Source: Clitoria ternatea (lineage: Eukaryota; Streptophyta; Magnoliopsida; Fabales; Fabaceae). From it: a stretch of DNA of 64,000 nucleotides. The stretch covers positions 19,080,001 through 19,144,000 of the forward strand of contig CM075673.1 in NCBI GenBank assembly GCA_037962975.1. Reading direction: 5' to 3'. Below, piece by piece: positions 22,530 through 35,221 of this stretch. Both the position numbers and the translations under genes were made by a program. The notes beneath the pieces were generated by a model. The model had not been told where the DNA came from. It saw nothing but the letters and a program-made list of their open reading frames with translations, and ran no database searches. Within the stretch, counting starts at the first letter, position 1, and every line of letters begins with the position of its first letter.

Positions 22530-25500
22530 TTAAGATGAAATATTTTCCCACAAGCCCTCATGGTGGTCATGACGACTGGCAACTACATCATCTATGTCAT
22601 GTTCCACGATAGATGTTGGAATACGTGTTGTAGTTGATGGAATGTCCACAATATCAAGATTGGGGTCTCCAATGTGTCTACCTTGGATAACAATTGACCA
22701 CCGTTTGTCAGCTGGGTCAGCCACATAAAAAACTTGCTTCACCTGCGTTGCCATTATGAATGGTTCTTCCTTATGCCCGATCTTGTTGAGGTCCACCAAC
22801 GTAACTCCTAAATCATCAGTTGTGACACCATTCTTATTGTCAACCCATTTGCATTTAAACACAGGAACGGTGAAGGGACCGTAATCAACTTCCCATATAT
22901 CTTCAATCACACCAAAGTAGCATGACTCCGCCATCACAGGGTTGTTGTCCTTTGCAGTTGAGAAATGCATTGACTGAGCCACAACCATCACTCCACTGTT
23001 TTGATTTGTACTCTTTTCATCATGTGTCCTTGTATAAAACGAATAGTTGTTTATGTCATACCCACAAAAGGTGAGGACATCAAAGTTCGGGCCCTGTGCT
23101 AGTCGATGTAATGTCGAGGATGCAGATGCATCTTTCAGGACGGTCTTTTGGAACCACTGCATGAAACTCTTGTTGTGTTCATTCAACAACCACTTTTCAG
23201 TCATTTTAGGGTTGGTTTTCTTGACTAGCTCCTTGTGTGTGGCTAGATACGATTGCACGTCGTCCGTGTTGTTTAAAATATACAAGTGTGCCTGAAGGAC
23301 ATCAGCACGTGGCATGCTCTTCACTTTTTTTCCAATCATTCCTTTCCCATCCAATCTCCCTTCATGACGGGTCATTGGAATACCAATGCTTGCAGCATGT
23401 GACATGTATTCAGTGCAAAACTCAATTGCTTCCTCTGCAATATATCTTTCCACAATTGAAGCTTCGGGACGATGTTGGTTCTTCATATACCCTTTCAATA
23501 TCTTCATATATCGCTCAACGGGATACATCCAATGGAGGAACACTGGACCACAACAACGGACCTCTCTCACCAAATGGATGATTAAGTGGACCATTATGTC
23601 AAAAAAAGAGGGCGGGAAATACATTTCAAGCTGACATAATATAAGTGATGCTTCCTGTTCCAACACATCCAATTCGCCGGGCATGATTACCTTGCAACAT
23701 GTGGCATTGAAAAACATACACAACCTTGTTATGACATTTCTCACATTTTTAGGAAGAATGTCACGAATGGCGATAGGCAGAAACTGCTGCATCAACATGT
23801 GACAATCGTGAGACTTCAACCCAACTAACTTCAAATCTTTCATGGAAACACAAGACTTGATGTTGGAGCCATAACCAGACGGAACTTTCACACTTTGTAA
23901 CGATTCACACAGACTTTGCTTTTCTTTTCTGGATAACGTATGACATGCTGGAGGCAAATATGTTCTTTTGCCCTTTGATTGTGGATGCAAATCCTGACGT
24001 ATACCCATCAACTCTAAGTCTATACGCGAGTTTAGGCCATCCTTAGTCTTCCCGGGTATGTTTAAGAGTGTACCAACTAAACTATCGCACACATTCTTCT
24101 CCACATGCATTACATCAATGCAGTGTCTTACATCAAGCTCCCTCCAATATGGCAGGTCAAAAAACACTGACCTTTTCTTCCAGTTGTTTTGTGTCGGGTG
24201 CTGTTTTTCACACTTACCAAATTGCACGTTGACGTCCTTCACCTTTTCATATGCCTGGCGACCAGATAGTGGTGGAGGAGCCATTTCAAAATCTTGGGCA
24301 CCGTTAAATGACTTCTTCAACCTTTGAAACAGATGATTCGCTTTAAGAAACCTTCGATGTCGAAGATAAACATTTTTCCTGCCATGATGCAACCGCACAG
24401 AACTAGTCCCCTCCTCACATACTGGACAAGCTTTATGACCCTTCACACTGTACCCAGATAAGTTACCATACGCTGAAAAGTCATTGATTGTGCAAAATAA
24501 CATGGCACGCAATTTGAATGATCGCCCGGTAAACCCATCAAACACTTCAACCCCGTCTTCCCACAACCTTTTGAGGTCTTCAACCAATGGAGTTAAATAT
24601 ACATCAATGTCGTTCCCCGGTTGTCATGGACCAGAAATCATCATTGATAACATCACATATTTTCGCTTCATGCACAACCATGGCGGCAAGTTGTAAACAA
24701 ACAACAAAACAGGCCACGAACTATGGTTTGTGCTCAGGTTCCCAAACGGGTTCATGCCGTCTGTGGCTAGTGCAAGCCTAACATTTCTTGGTTCATTGGC
24801 AAATTCTGGAAAAATCCTATCCATTTTCTTCCATTGCGACCCATCGGCCGGATGCCTAAGTAGTCCATCAACAACCCTCTCATCAGCATGCCATCTCATA
24901 AGTTTTGCATCATCTGCATTGGCAAACAGACGCTTTAGTCTTGGAACTATAGGTAGATACACAACACCTTTGCAGGAGACCCTTTAGTGCATACCTCATC
25001 AGAATCCGCCTCTTTCTTCTTATACCGTGACACCCCACATCTAGGACATCGATGCAGCATTTCTAACTCACCCCGGAATAATACACAATCATTTAGGCAT
25101 GCATGTATTTTCTCATACTCCAAACCCATAGGACACAACACCTTTTTGGCCTCATAGTTACTTTTCGGCAAGGTGTTTCCAGCTGGGAGCATTTCTTTCA
25201 ACAACTTCAGTAAGTCAGTGAAACTTTTACCCGTCCACCCGTTTATGGCCTTCAAATTAAACAACCGTAAAACAGCTGATAACCTCGTGAAATTGACGCA
25301 GTTTGGATACAACGGCTGCTCAGAGTCCTGACACAGAGTTGTATATACATGAGCTTTCTTAAAACCTTTTACCCCTACATCACGGATCATATCCTCGAGT
25401 CGGTCATCCATGTCGACATCGTTGTCATGCATCGAGCTTTGATTTTTAGTCTGAGAGCTGTTACTTGGCACCGCCACATCTTCACCATGTCATATCCAAC

Positions 25501-25708
25501 GCGTATAACTACGTAGAAAACCGTCACACAGTAGATGTTCTCGCACCTCTTCCAAGTCTACCCGACGCAGGTTGAAGCATTTAACACAAGGGCAAAAATA
25601 CTTTCCATTCACCCCCACTGCATTCCTCGCTACGAATTCTATAAATGATTCAACTCCCCCCTCGTACTCCAGACTTAGGCATGACGCAGAAATCCAACTC
25701 CGATCCAT
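22530..25708 (-). pseudogene. TNP2-like CACTA transposase, disrupted
   Basis: Begins at ATG 25708 (MDRSWI, N-terminal transposase-associated domain with a Cys cluster CPCVKCFN) and ends at 22530. It carries the TNP2/Transposase_21 region (LATDGMNPFGNLS, WPVLLFVYNLPPWLCMK, VKGHKACPVCEEGTSS, LPYWRELDVRHCIDVMHVEK). The plant-specific C-terminal domains follow (MYPVERYMKILKGYMKNQ, VVAQSMHFSTAKD, VPVFKCKWVDN). Breaks: an in-frame TGA near 25490, a one-base frameshift near 24956 (around KGSPAKVLC) and an in-frame TGA near 24622 (SGP-stop-QPGND). Downstream of these it is open for 685 codons. It normally catalyses cut-and-paste transposition; this copy should be inactive. Confidence 0.9.
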
Positions 25709-27084
25709 ACCAACTGTTTACAAGGTGCTATGATCAACCTCACTTTTTATACAAATGTGGTGGTCCTATACCCATTCAGCATGACAATTATTTTTATACG
25801 TCATTCATATATACAGGTTAGGACTTATTTTAAAATTTGATGAAATTTCGGCAGCATTTCGCATTGGTCTCTAAGTACACAAAATGAGAGTGGTCAAATC
25901 AAATTCAACCACAACCAAATATGCGCCCAGAGAACAACACAAAATACAAGTTACTGAAATTTTATCAAATTTTAAAATAACTCCTAACTTGTACATACTA
26001 ACAATGACGTATAAAAAATAATTGTTCATCCCAAACTGTCCAAACGGACAATTCAAGATTCAACACAAACGATGACATTAATTGATTTAATGACCATTTG
26101 TGTCGAATCTCAAACGGGGAACTACGGTTCACTCATATGCACAACAACTTTCATACTAGTTAACAACCACACACATACAACAGCAATAAACATAACATAT
26201 AAGAGTAACCAACAATAACAGAAATAAAACAGATAATAATTTAGTTAACTTTTTTCCTAAAATAGTATGATGTTTTTAATTTATGTTATCTTGAAGTAGA
26301 AGTATGGTGTTGGAGTATGGATTATGGATTATGGATTATGATGTTGGTTTATAATGCAAGTTCAAACTTTAGAATTTTTTTAGTAATTAATATGATATTT
26401 TTAAATTCTATTATTTTCAAGTAGAACTATGGTGTTAGATGATGGATTATGGATTATGAGAATTTTTAGATTTGAACTTTTATTTTATGGATTACGGCTT
26501 ATGGACATGGTGTTGAATTTAGTTAAATTCTACTTAAGAAGAACAAATCATGTAAAATAAATATTAATGCAGTCTACTTGTGATTTCCAATGCAAGTTTA
26601 ATAAGTTACTCTTACTCTTTTTAATTTCTTATCCTGCACAAAAGTTACACAAATTAGATAAATTCTAGTTAAAAAATCCTGGAACTTCAAAGCTTAAATG
26701 CTTCTTGGTGATTTGATTAATCCATTGATTTAGCCTTAACTTAATCCTGACTCAGAACCCTTCTCTCTTGTATTTCCCTTTCACCTCCCCACATCCATCA
26801 CTACTATCTTAACCCAATTTTCCATGGTTTCTGCAAAACCGTAAGGCCTTCCCCCCTTTCAAGACCATGTATTTGTTCCATTACAACCAGACAAATAAAT
26901 ATACAGAATAAAGTATGATGAACTGAAAGATTAAATACATAACTGATTTTTTTCATAATATAAAACAGAAATTAAAAATTTCAGCAGATAAAAATAAAAA
27001 CAGAGGAAGGGAAACTGTTTTCAGGAAAATGGAAAAACTATTCAGCATCACAGTTTAACAACATAGGCATCACAGTTTAATAAA

Positions 27085-27137
27085 CTGTTCTGGTTGTATG
27101 CATAACAACTAAGTAATTATACATACAACCAGAACAG
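27085..27137. other. 16-bp perfect inverted repeat with 21-nt loop
   Basis: CTGTTCTGGTTGTATG (27085-27100) pairs with 27122-27137. Direct repeats GCATCACAGTTTAA lie just upstream (27047, 27068). Confidence 0.75.
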
Positions 27138-27304
27138 AATAGAACAGGCACATTATATATACAACCAACAAAGCAGAGACAGAAACCCCTTTCAACAGTC
27201 CACAAAACCCATATAATGCATCAATATAACTTAAAATAGATTTAACTCAAACAGGGACTAACAAAAATAGTGACTAGTAAAAATAGGGATGACCTACAGG
27301 ATAA

Positions 27305-27415
27305 TGCAACAAGCAACGAGCACAATGGGATAAGCAACGAGCAACGAGCACAATGGGATAAGCCAACGAGCACACTGGAACAATGGGATAAGCAGCGAGC
27401 ACACTGGGATAAATG
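27305..27415. repeat. Short tandem repeats (AACGAGCACAATGGGATAAGC type)
   Basis: Four imperfect copies of 21-30 bp, with variants CACACTGG and CAATGGG. They make artificially long minus-strand open frames that I do not regard as genes. Confidence 0.75.
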
Positions 27416-27640
27416 GAGAAGATGAGAAATAGTTCAAACGAAGAAAGAGAAAATGAAAAAGAAAAATATAGGGATGACTTACCTGACAGAAACGATGAAA
27501 GAAAAAGACCAAAGGAGGTAGAGAACTTGCGTAAATACAAGAGCAATAGGGCAAAGAAAGGTGGAGGAAGCAAAGAAAGACTAGCGCGAAAGAAGCCGAA
27601 GAAGCAAAAAGCTGAAAGGCGCGGCTTTTGAAGTTTCAGA

Positions 27641-28165
27641 AAGGATGTATATTCACGGTTCCCCCTCACAACCGTGAATATATTACACATATATTCACGG
27701 TTTAACAAACAACCGTGGATAAATGTTAACTATATATCCACGGTTATGATACCAACCGTGGATAAATATTAAATCTATATTCACGGTTATAGAAACAACC
27801 GTGGACATATAGTACCCAGTGATTAAACCCTAAAACCTGAACTATATATCCACGGTTGGAAATACAACCGTGAATATTGACATCTATATATATCCACGGT
27901 TAACATCATAACCGTGAACGTACCCATCAATATATATTCACGGTTGTGATTAAAACCGTCGATATATATTTCAGGTACTATATATCCACAGTTGACTCCT
28001 CAACCGTGAATATATATTGATGGTTACATTCACGGTTATGATGTTAACCATGGATATATAGTTTTCTCTGATTAAAACGTTCACCTTATAATTTCAAAAA
28101 TGCCACCGCGCATGTTTTTATCACTAATCCTCTTCTACCCGTGAATATATCCCCGTTGTTATATC
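27641..28165. repeat. CACTA subterminal repeats, right
   Basis: Same CCACGGTT/AACCGTGG inverted units as at the left end, with 8-12 nt between arms. Confidence 0.9.
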
Positions 28166-28479
28166 CATTTTTTCCACTAGTGCGCCTTGGAAAACTTAAT
28201 TTGATTCTTATTTATGAAAAGTTAAAATTCATTAACATAAAATAGAGTCTTGATCCCCCGAAATCCCAAGATACTCTCAACTCTTATTTTTAAGTGTCAA
28301 GTAAATTTTGTTTCTGAATTTATTTTTAATTTGTGTTTTATTTTACAAAAACATTAAAAATCAATTGTGTGGATAATTAAATTTCAATATGCTGGTACTT
28401 TGAACACAGTCCCTGTGGAGACGATAATCTTTTATATTACGCGACATAACCCCGTGCGCTTGCGGGCCCTGTCAATTGT

Positions 28480-31171
28480 CACGACTGGGATTACGGTTGA
28501 AGGTTGACCTAAAAAAGGGGTTGCTTTCTATTTTCCCTTGTTGTTTGTGTGAAGCGCCCCTCTTCCCAAGTTGTCCTTCTTCCAATGTTTTTGTTTTTTT
28601 CGTTTCAATGCAAGAAAATAAAATTAAAATAAAATTGAAGCAGGATGTGAGGGAGATAACCAGAAAGGAATTCTAAATTTTAATTAAAATAAAATAGTAA
28701 AAAACTAAAAACAAAGATAAAAAGCAACCACATTTTTTGGAGTTTATTAAATAGAGGAAGGAAAAAAAATTAACCAAAAACATTTTTTTAAAATTTTAAT
28801 TTCTATTTATTTATTTTGGTATTTTTTAATCGAAAGAAATGTTACCCAAACAAAAAATGATGTTTACAAGTGTGATATTAATTAAGAATTGTTAATTCAA
28901 ATGATAGGGGTTATGAATTTAAAATATCTGATTTTAAAGAAATTTCATGAAATTAAACCTCAGACTTACAATTCTAGTTTTTAGAAGATTTCTATACACA
29001 GATTAAAATTTTAAAATTCAATTCTAATTTCAAATTATAATTTCATATTTAATTTCGTACGTTAAAGAGACACTCAGAAAATTTTGGATTTTTCTGTATC
29101 TTTTAAGGCTTACAAAACCAATGTAATGATCATAGGATACTAGCGGGATTATTACGAAGAACCTTGTGGACCTTATCAACAAGGAGGAGTGATTTGTATA
29201 ACCTTATATACTTTAATTTAAAATGAAAAATAATATAGACAAGTATGTAACGTACACATTAAAATTTATGGTAATGACAACAACAAGATTTAGATGGGAA
29301 AAAATAAAACATACAGCAGCCTCAAGAAAGCACTTGGAACTCGTAATGTTGTTGTGTTCTAAAATACATTATCTTCTTGCTTATGTAATTTCATTTTCTG
29401 ATCATTTCAACTAGTTTGTCTAAAATACTAACAGCTGCGGAAAAAAAAGATAACCTAGTATATAATAACGTAAGAGCTGAGAAAAGACAGGATGAGAAGG
29501 AAAGAATGAGAGAAAAATCAATAATGGACAGCTTAAACCTTACCCACTTAATTTTGATATATAGTTAGCAATACAATTAGTTATTGATTTTTTGGTTAAT
29601 TATTGTGTCAATCAAACTAAAATTAAAATAAAAAATTATTGACATAATAAAAAATTGACTTTATCACATAGAATTAATATTAATCATTATATTTTTCCAT
29701 TTTTATAAATGGTTATTAATTTGACACTTAAAATATGATATAAGGCCCGTTTGTTTAAATTTATTTTAAGATATAAGTGCTTTTTTAATTAAATAATACT
29801 TATTCAAATTTTTATGTGTTTGTTTAAAGTTTTAAAAATAAACAGAAGTAAAAAATAAACAGATTTCTACGTATTTTAAGGAGCAACTTTGATCTACTTA
29901 TTAAAAAAAGTATTTTATAAAAAAAGTGTTTTTTTAAAACATTTAAAAATAAACTTAAACAAACCGATTGATAAACTCAAAATGCTAAGATTTGAGCTCG
30001 GTTCCAACCTTCATGGTAAGTTTGTTTATTGATATTTGAAATGATAAAAAAAATACCTATTTTGTTTATTTTTTTCAATCAAAAGTATATATATAGTGAG
30101 AGATCATAAGTATATTTTAATAGAGTCAATTCTCTTCTAACTAAGATTATCTATATTATGGTGTGTCTCATTCTCTTGGTGGGAGACTTTTCTATACATT
30201 AAATTAAAACTCAAAGTCTAAATTAAAAAAAAAAAATCAATTTTATATCTTTTAAAACAAACTCAGTATTTAAAATTTTGAGCAAGAAGAACTTTGTTTT
30301 TTAAATTCGTTTTGTCATAATTACATTGTGTAAATGGCCGAACGTCTTATTCTGTGATGGAGAAGACAACTGCGAGCACTTAGGGTCATGTCAACTGAAT
30401 CAAATCATTTTGATGAAGCAAATCCTTAAAAGAAAATAAATATGGGTGACAACAAATTGGTATATATAAAAAACTTTACTTTTGAGTTTTTATTGGGTTT
30501 TTTATAAGATTTTTTTACAACTTATAATATGTATTTACTATTTTCTTTATAATACATATCTTTATTAAATATATTTTTTCCTGATATATTAGAGATAATA
30601 AATCATACCCATTAGACTAGTCCGTTCAACCCACAAAAAATAATGAGATGGACAAAAAAAACGTAGCCTAATATCTTTCAGGACTTGAAACCTACTAGCT
30701 CGACGGACCAACACTTTAATAGGGTGGGTTAGCTTGATGGCCTCTCGCTTAAAATATATAAATATTAATAAAATAATTTATATTTTATTATACATTAGTT
30801 TTCTACAAGTGGAAAAAATTAACTCTCTCACTCACTTCTCATTGTTCTATTTAATTTCTTGCAAAAAAAAAGTATATTTTTTATGGTTTTTATATTAATT
30901 TAACATATTTTTATATTTTTCTGGTGGACCGACCTAGCAACCTATATTGTTTTCTTAAAAACAATTTTTTATTTATTTTGATGGGCTAATCTACAAGTCT
31001 GTGTTAGATTGGATAAACCTTATTTTCAGGCTCTTCTAACTTTGGCGAGGTAGGTCAATCTGTTTTGTCGTTCCTATGTTTGAAAAGATTATTTTTCTCT
31101 CTTCATTAATAAGAAAAGTAATTTTAGAAGTATAAATAAATTAATAACATTCCTAGGAAATATGATTTCCA
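28480..31171. other. AT-rich intergenic DNA with one MITE-like element
   Basis: No convincing coding sequence. Contains the MITE-like sequence at 29744-29966 and, at about 30600-31070, a diverged dispersed repeat with GACGGACCAAC and GACCGACCTAGCAACC-like blocks of unknown class. Confidence 0.5.
29744..29966. mobile_element. MITE-like element with GGCCCGTTTGTTTAA termini
   Basis: Left end GGCCCGTTTGTTTAAATTT, right end ...AAACTTAAACAAACCG, an imperfect inverted repeat around an AT-rich core of about 220 bp. No convincing target duplication seen. Confidence 0.5.
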
Positions 31172-32704
31172 TCTATACTTTCTATAAAAGAGAGTTATAA
31201 CTTAGTGAAAAATAATAGGTGTCAACCTTCCATGATGCTAAATTTTCCTTAGAAAAAAACTCTACATATTATTCCCCTTTAATGTCATTTTAATTTTAAT
31301 TTTTTTCTTTTTACTAACTTATTAACTTTCCATTTTTCACCCATCCCTTTCATGTTTTCATTTCCCCTTCCCTTGAAACTTTTTTCTCCTTCTTTTCTTT
31401 CCCTTTCCCTTCAAATCGCCTTCTCCAACCAACTCTCCCCTCCCATTTCTTTTAATTTTTATTTTATACATTCCATTATTCCCATCTGAGAACATTTCTC
31501 CTCCCCCTTTGATAATGACTTTTCAATTTTATTTTATTTCCCTCTTCTTAGTTAGTCCTACCCCCATGCCATACATTGGTCTATTTTGTGAAGTTTTTTC
31601 TTCCAATTGTTTTAGACGAAGAAAAACCCATGATTTGTTTTTGCAACGATGCTAGTGGTAATGTTAGATTATGGAAGGATTGACACCGGGTTTTGGATTT
31701 ATTAGTGCCAAGTGCTAGGTATGTCTTGGAAGGAGTGAGATCTTCCCTTGTTACGATAAAGGTATAGATATTGACCCACAATTCTAGATTTTGCTAAGTA
31801 GGATTTGCTTATGTTTATCTTTTGATGTTAACTGATTTATCCATTCATGTTCATAGATATAAAAAAATTATTTATTTTTTCAATCCTTTTTTTTGGATTA
31901 ATTCTGTATCAGATAAACAATGCTTGTAAATATTCTTTTGATTTTGTTTCCCTTTACAAATATGTATTCCCTATAGGTCTCTTTCATTATTCTTAACTAA
32001 TAAAGCTACATGTCTTTGTTGTATACAAATGGGAGCTTCATCTTTATATCTAAACATCTCCACTATGGAGCTTACAACAGATAACTTTGACTTCACCCTC
32101 ATAACTTTGAAATTAAATTAAGTTTGCTCCTAATTATTTGTTATTAAAAGTTTAAAAATTAGACATAAATTATTATTGGAATTGAACAAATTGCATCTAG
32201 AAGTTGAATTTACAAGATTAATTTATTCATCTTTAAAATGAAAAAATTATACTAAATATAATATATAGTAATTAAATATGAAATTAACAATTATTTGGTA
32301 TTTGATATCTCAAAAGCCTCTTATTATTCTTCTGATATTGATGGTTTAATACATTAACGTTTTTTGTGATTTCCTTAGTCCTTTTAAGTGTTGACATATG
32401 TATTAATTAACATTGTTTTTGAAATTTTATATGTTATCCTGGTAGTCTTTTCTGAAATTAAAAAGGCTCATAAGATATTAATATAATATAATGACAAAAT
32501 AATAAAAATAATACATTTTAGTACCTTTATCTTTAATATAAAATACTAAGACAATAAATAAAGGGATTAGTTGTTCTTACTTTTAAATATAAAAGACTCC
32601 AATGGTCATTCAATATATAACTTTCTTAATACCTTTTTATCACCCATCTTTAGTAAGAACATGGTCAAATTTCTAACAAGTATGACTTTATGAAAGACAT
32701 CTAT

Positions 32705-32869
32705 GAGAATGTTTGGTTTGCAGTTGGGAAAACAGAGTTATGAAAATGGAAAAATCTAAAGGTTATTTCATGTTGTTCAAGACAGTCAAAACTTCGTTTG
32801 ACCGTCAGATTAATTTTCCCTTCTGCTAAACAGAGTTTCTTTGGTCGGAATTGCCAACCAAACGTCCTC
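32705..32869. mobile_element. MITE, about 165 bp
   Basis: Termini GAGAATGTTTGGTTTGCAGTT and, on the other strand, GAGGACGTTTGGTTGGCAATT (17 of 21 positions equal), flanked by TAT on both sides, compatible with a PIF/Harbinger-type insertion. It interrupts the Helitron's RPA-like remnant. Confidence 0.6.
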
Positions 32870-32872
32870 TAT

Positions 32873-33167
32873 GTTAGGTTTGATCATAAGATATGACATG
32901 TTAAGGTTCAAGTTATTCGTCTTTGGAGATTTTATATATTTGGATACTTCAATGAAAAACCAATGAGTGAAAAGGTTGTGCTTGATGAACATGTAAGTGA
33001 TTTTTTGTATGTGTTAATATACATTATTACTTAAGTTTATTTCCACCATTCTTGTTAACCTTGTTTTATTTTAAATGTAGAGTAATAGGACTCAATGCAC
33101 TATTGAAAACATGGATGCTTATATGTTTTCCAATCTCTTTGTTGCCCTCAACAACATCCCTTCTATG
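32873..33167 (+). pseudogene. RPA1-like OB-fold fragment of the Helitron
   Basis: HVKVQVIRLWRFYIFGYFNE (about 32900-32960) followed by EKVVLDEH matches the start of plant replication protein A 70-kDa-like proteins (typically KVRVIRLW...). A TGA just before it stands where Trp is expected. A GTAAGT donor after DEH and an ATTTTAAATGTAG acceptor at about 33080 suggest an original intron. The fragment is cut by the inverted solo LTR at 33168. It would bind single-stranded DNA during rolling-circle transposition if intact. Confidence 0.6.
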
Positions 33168-35083
33168 TGAACAGTGCCGCTAGCGCATAGGTTCTATCGC
33201 GTAATATAAAAGATTGTCGTATCCATAGGGATTGTTTCCAAGTACCAGTATATCGAAATTTAATTATCCAGATAAGTAATTATCTAGTTTGTAAAAGAAG
33301 TGTATATTCAAATCAAACAATATAAAAAGAAAGTAAAATATTTACATGACACTTAAAATAGAATTGAGAGTATCTTGGGATTTCGGGGATTAATATACTA
33401 CCTTGTGTTAACAGTTTGGCTTTTAATTAATAATAATCAAATTAAGTTTTAAAAGGCAGATTTTCCTTTAGCTAATTAATATGTTCTGGTCAGAACTCTA
33501 TTAATGTATTTAATGTATGGAGAACCATGTTAAATCCCTAAGATAGGCCCATTACTTTTTTTGTGAAAATCCTTTTTAATTCCTCAAAAGATTATTGATT
33601 ACTTTCCCGGATTTACCAGGGTCAAAAAAAGTAGTTCAAAATGTTAGGTTTAATTCAAAAGATTTCCAGTAATTAGTGAATCGGTCAATCCTACCAATTA
33701 CTTAAACTTACTAATATACCCGTAAGTATATAGTTTTATCACTTAGGTTCTTGGTCAGAATTACTAAGAGCATTGAGCAAAATTCAAATTGAATGGAAAC
33801 AAAGATTTATTAAAATCAAAGTCAAAACAATATTAACACAAACTATTGTTACACCCTTTTCATCCCAAGATCAGAGTTTAATTACCCATACAGAAATTAA
33901 AATCCATACAGATAGTAAAGAAAGATTGAAGCACAGAATACATTACACAAAAAGAAGGATAAATACTAGTTTCTGTCACAAACCAATTATGATTCTCCTC
34001 TTGTATATGCCTTTGTTTCTTTACTGTATCCTTCCCAGATTAACATCCAAACTCCTATCTATTTTTGTACCAAAGACCTCTTTCCCTCTTCTGATTCTCC
34101 CCTATTTTCCTTGTTTTTCTGCCACACCCTATGCTTCCTTTTATTCTTCCCAGGTTCTCTCTCCCCTCATGGTCTTCAATTATCTTTTTCAAATGGAAAT
34201 CACATGATCTAAAAACATAGCAAGGTGGCACCCTCTTTTCTCTGTATTTTCACATTGAATTTCCTTTTTTAACTACCACTCTTCACGTGAATTATGGAAC
34301 ATTCTGCTTTAGCATTTTCATTGGAAAACCAAGGGTCATGGCACCATACATAATTCAACTCATTAATATGGCATATGGGACCAATTTCACGCTGGCTTAC
34401 ATACAAAATAATTTAGTCATGACACTAAATTAATTTTGGAAGCTAGCTAATTAGAATCAATTTTTGGCACGCTGCACTTTGCCTTTTCTTTTAGGAATTG
34501 ATAAATAATTTAACAATAACTTCATTTGTCTTCTAGTTGTAGCACCATGAGATGGCGATTCAAAGTGACATTCCAATTGAAGCATTACATTAACATGAAT
34601 GGTCTACTGCACATTGTGATTATGGAATTCACGTTGGAAAACAATGGACCATGAAGCCTATAATATATATATATATAACATACATATAAATTATATATAT
34701 AATATATAAATACGTTTAATACATATTATATATGTACGTATCATATATATTATTATATATATAATATATATGAATATGTCTTATACATATTATATAATAT
34801 ATATATATATACATATTATATTAATATATATATATATATATATTTGTTTTATAAAAAATTACGCTTGTAATTTTTATATGTCAGAATCGCGCATGCGCTC
34901 CAGATGGGTTTCAAATACATGTATTAATGGCTTCTAACTACATCAATTTCTGTAAAATAGAACACCCGAACAATAACGGTGGTAAGGAAACAAAAATCAT
35001 GGAATTCAGGGGAAATGCAGTGCAAATGACTTAAAAATCTAAAAGACTTAAATCTTAAAAATAGTGTTCTAAAACACTTATCA
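33168..35083 (-). mobile_element. Inverted solo LTR related to the LTR at 17035
   Basis: On the minus strand it runs from TGATAAGTGTTTTAGAAC (35083) to ...GGCACTGTTCA (33168). It aligns along most of its right half with 18120-18486 plus 28183-28474, skipping the CACTA element. Flanks CTATG and CTAAG are a one-mismatch 5-bp duplication. An (AT)-rich block (34660-34850) expands U3. It is inserted inside the Helitron. Confidence 0.88.
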
Positions 35084-35221
35084 CTAAGGCAACGACTCAT
35101 GAGTTCAGATTTTTTTTTATAAACAAAGACACTGTAGTTAAGCCTATATGTTTCACAATTATTATGATTGTTGTTATTAGATTCGATATCCAATTCTAGG
35201 ATCCATCTGTTATTAGATTTG

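Larger units (their letters stand above)
25709..27640. other. CACTA internal non-coding region upstream of TNP2
   Basis: AT-rich, no gene seen. Contains a diverged tandem duplication of about 120 bp with GGATTATGGATTATGG runs (26265-26520), a 16-bp perfect hairpin (27085-27137) and AACGAGCACAATGGGATAAG repeats (27310-27415). Promoter and 5' UTR exons of the transposase probably lie here. Confidence 0.6.
18487..28182 (-). mobile_element. CACTA (En/Spm) DNA transposon, 9696 bp
   Basis: Terminal inverted repeats are 24 bp and perfect (CACTAGTGGAAAAAATGG... at both ends), with a 3-bp duplication CGC (18484-18486, 28183-28185). The inverted paralogous LTR gives the empty site (GAAAATCTGCCTTTTAAAAC on its sense strand). 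Subterminal regions are dense in CCACGGTT/AACCGTGG. Two genes on the minus strand: TNP2 transposase (broken) and a multi-exon second gene ending in a Ulp1-like protease. The perfect TIRs suggest a young or still mobilisable copy, though it cannot make intact TNP2. Confidence 0.96.
17035..28474 (+). mobile_element. Solo LTR (about 1.74 kb) containing a CACTA transposon
   Basis: Starts TGATAAGTGTTTTATAAC and ends GGGCCCTGTCA, with a perfect 5-bp duplication ATTGT at 17030-17034 and 28475-28479. The end block (CCCTGTGGAGACGATAATC...GTGCGCTTGCGG) is like that of Athila/Tat-type LTRs. A near-complete inverted relative lies at 33168-35083. U3 holds a GAATCGATTC array, then a TATA box (17734-17740) and a C/T-rich start region. 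Between 18487 and 28182 the LTR is split by the CACTA element. Confidence 0.92.

Noticed and set aside
23047..24987. Plus-strand open frames opposite the TNP2 transposase
   Set aside because: Antisense shadows of a recognised transposase.
34660..34850. Palindromic TATATA stretches as a possible origin or attachment site
   Set aside because: Ordinary AT microsatellite expansion inside an LTR.
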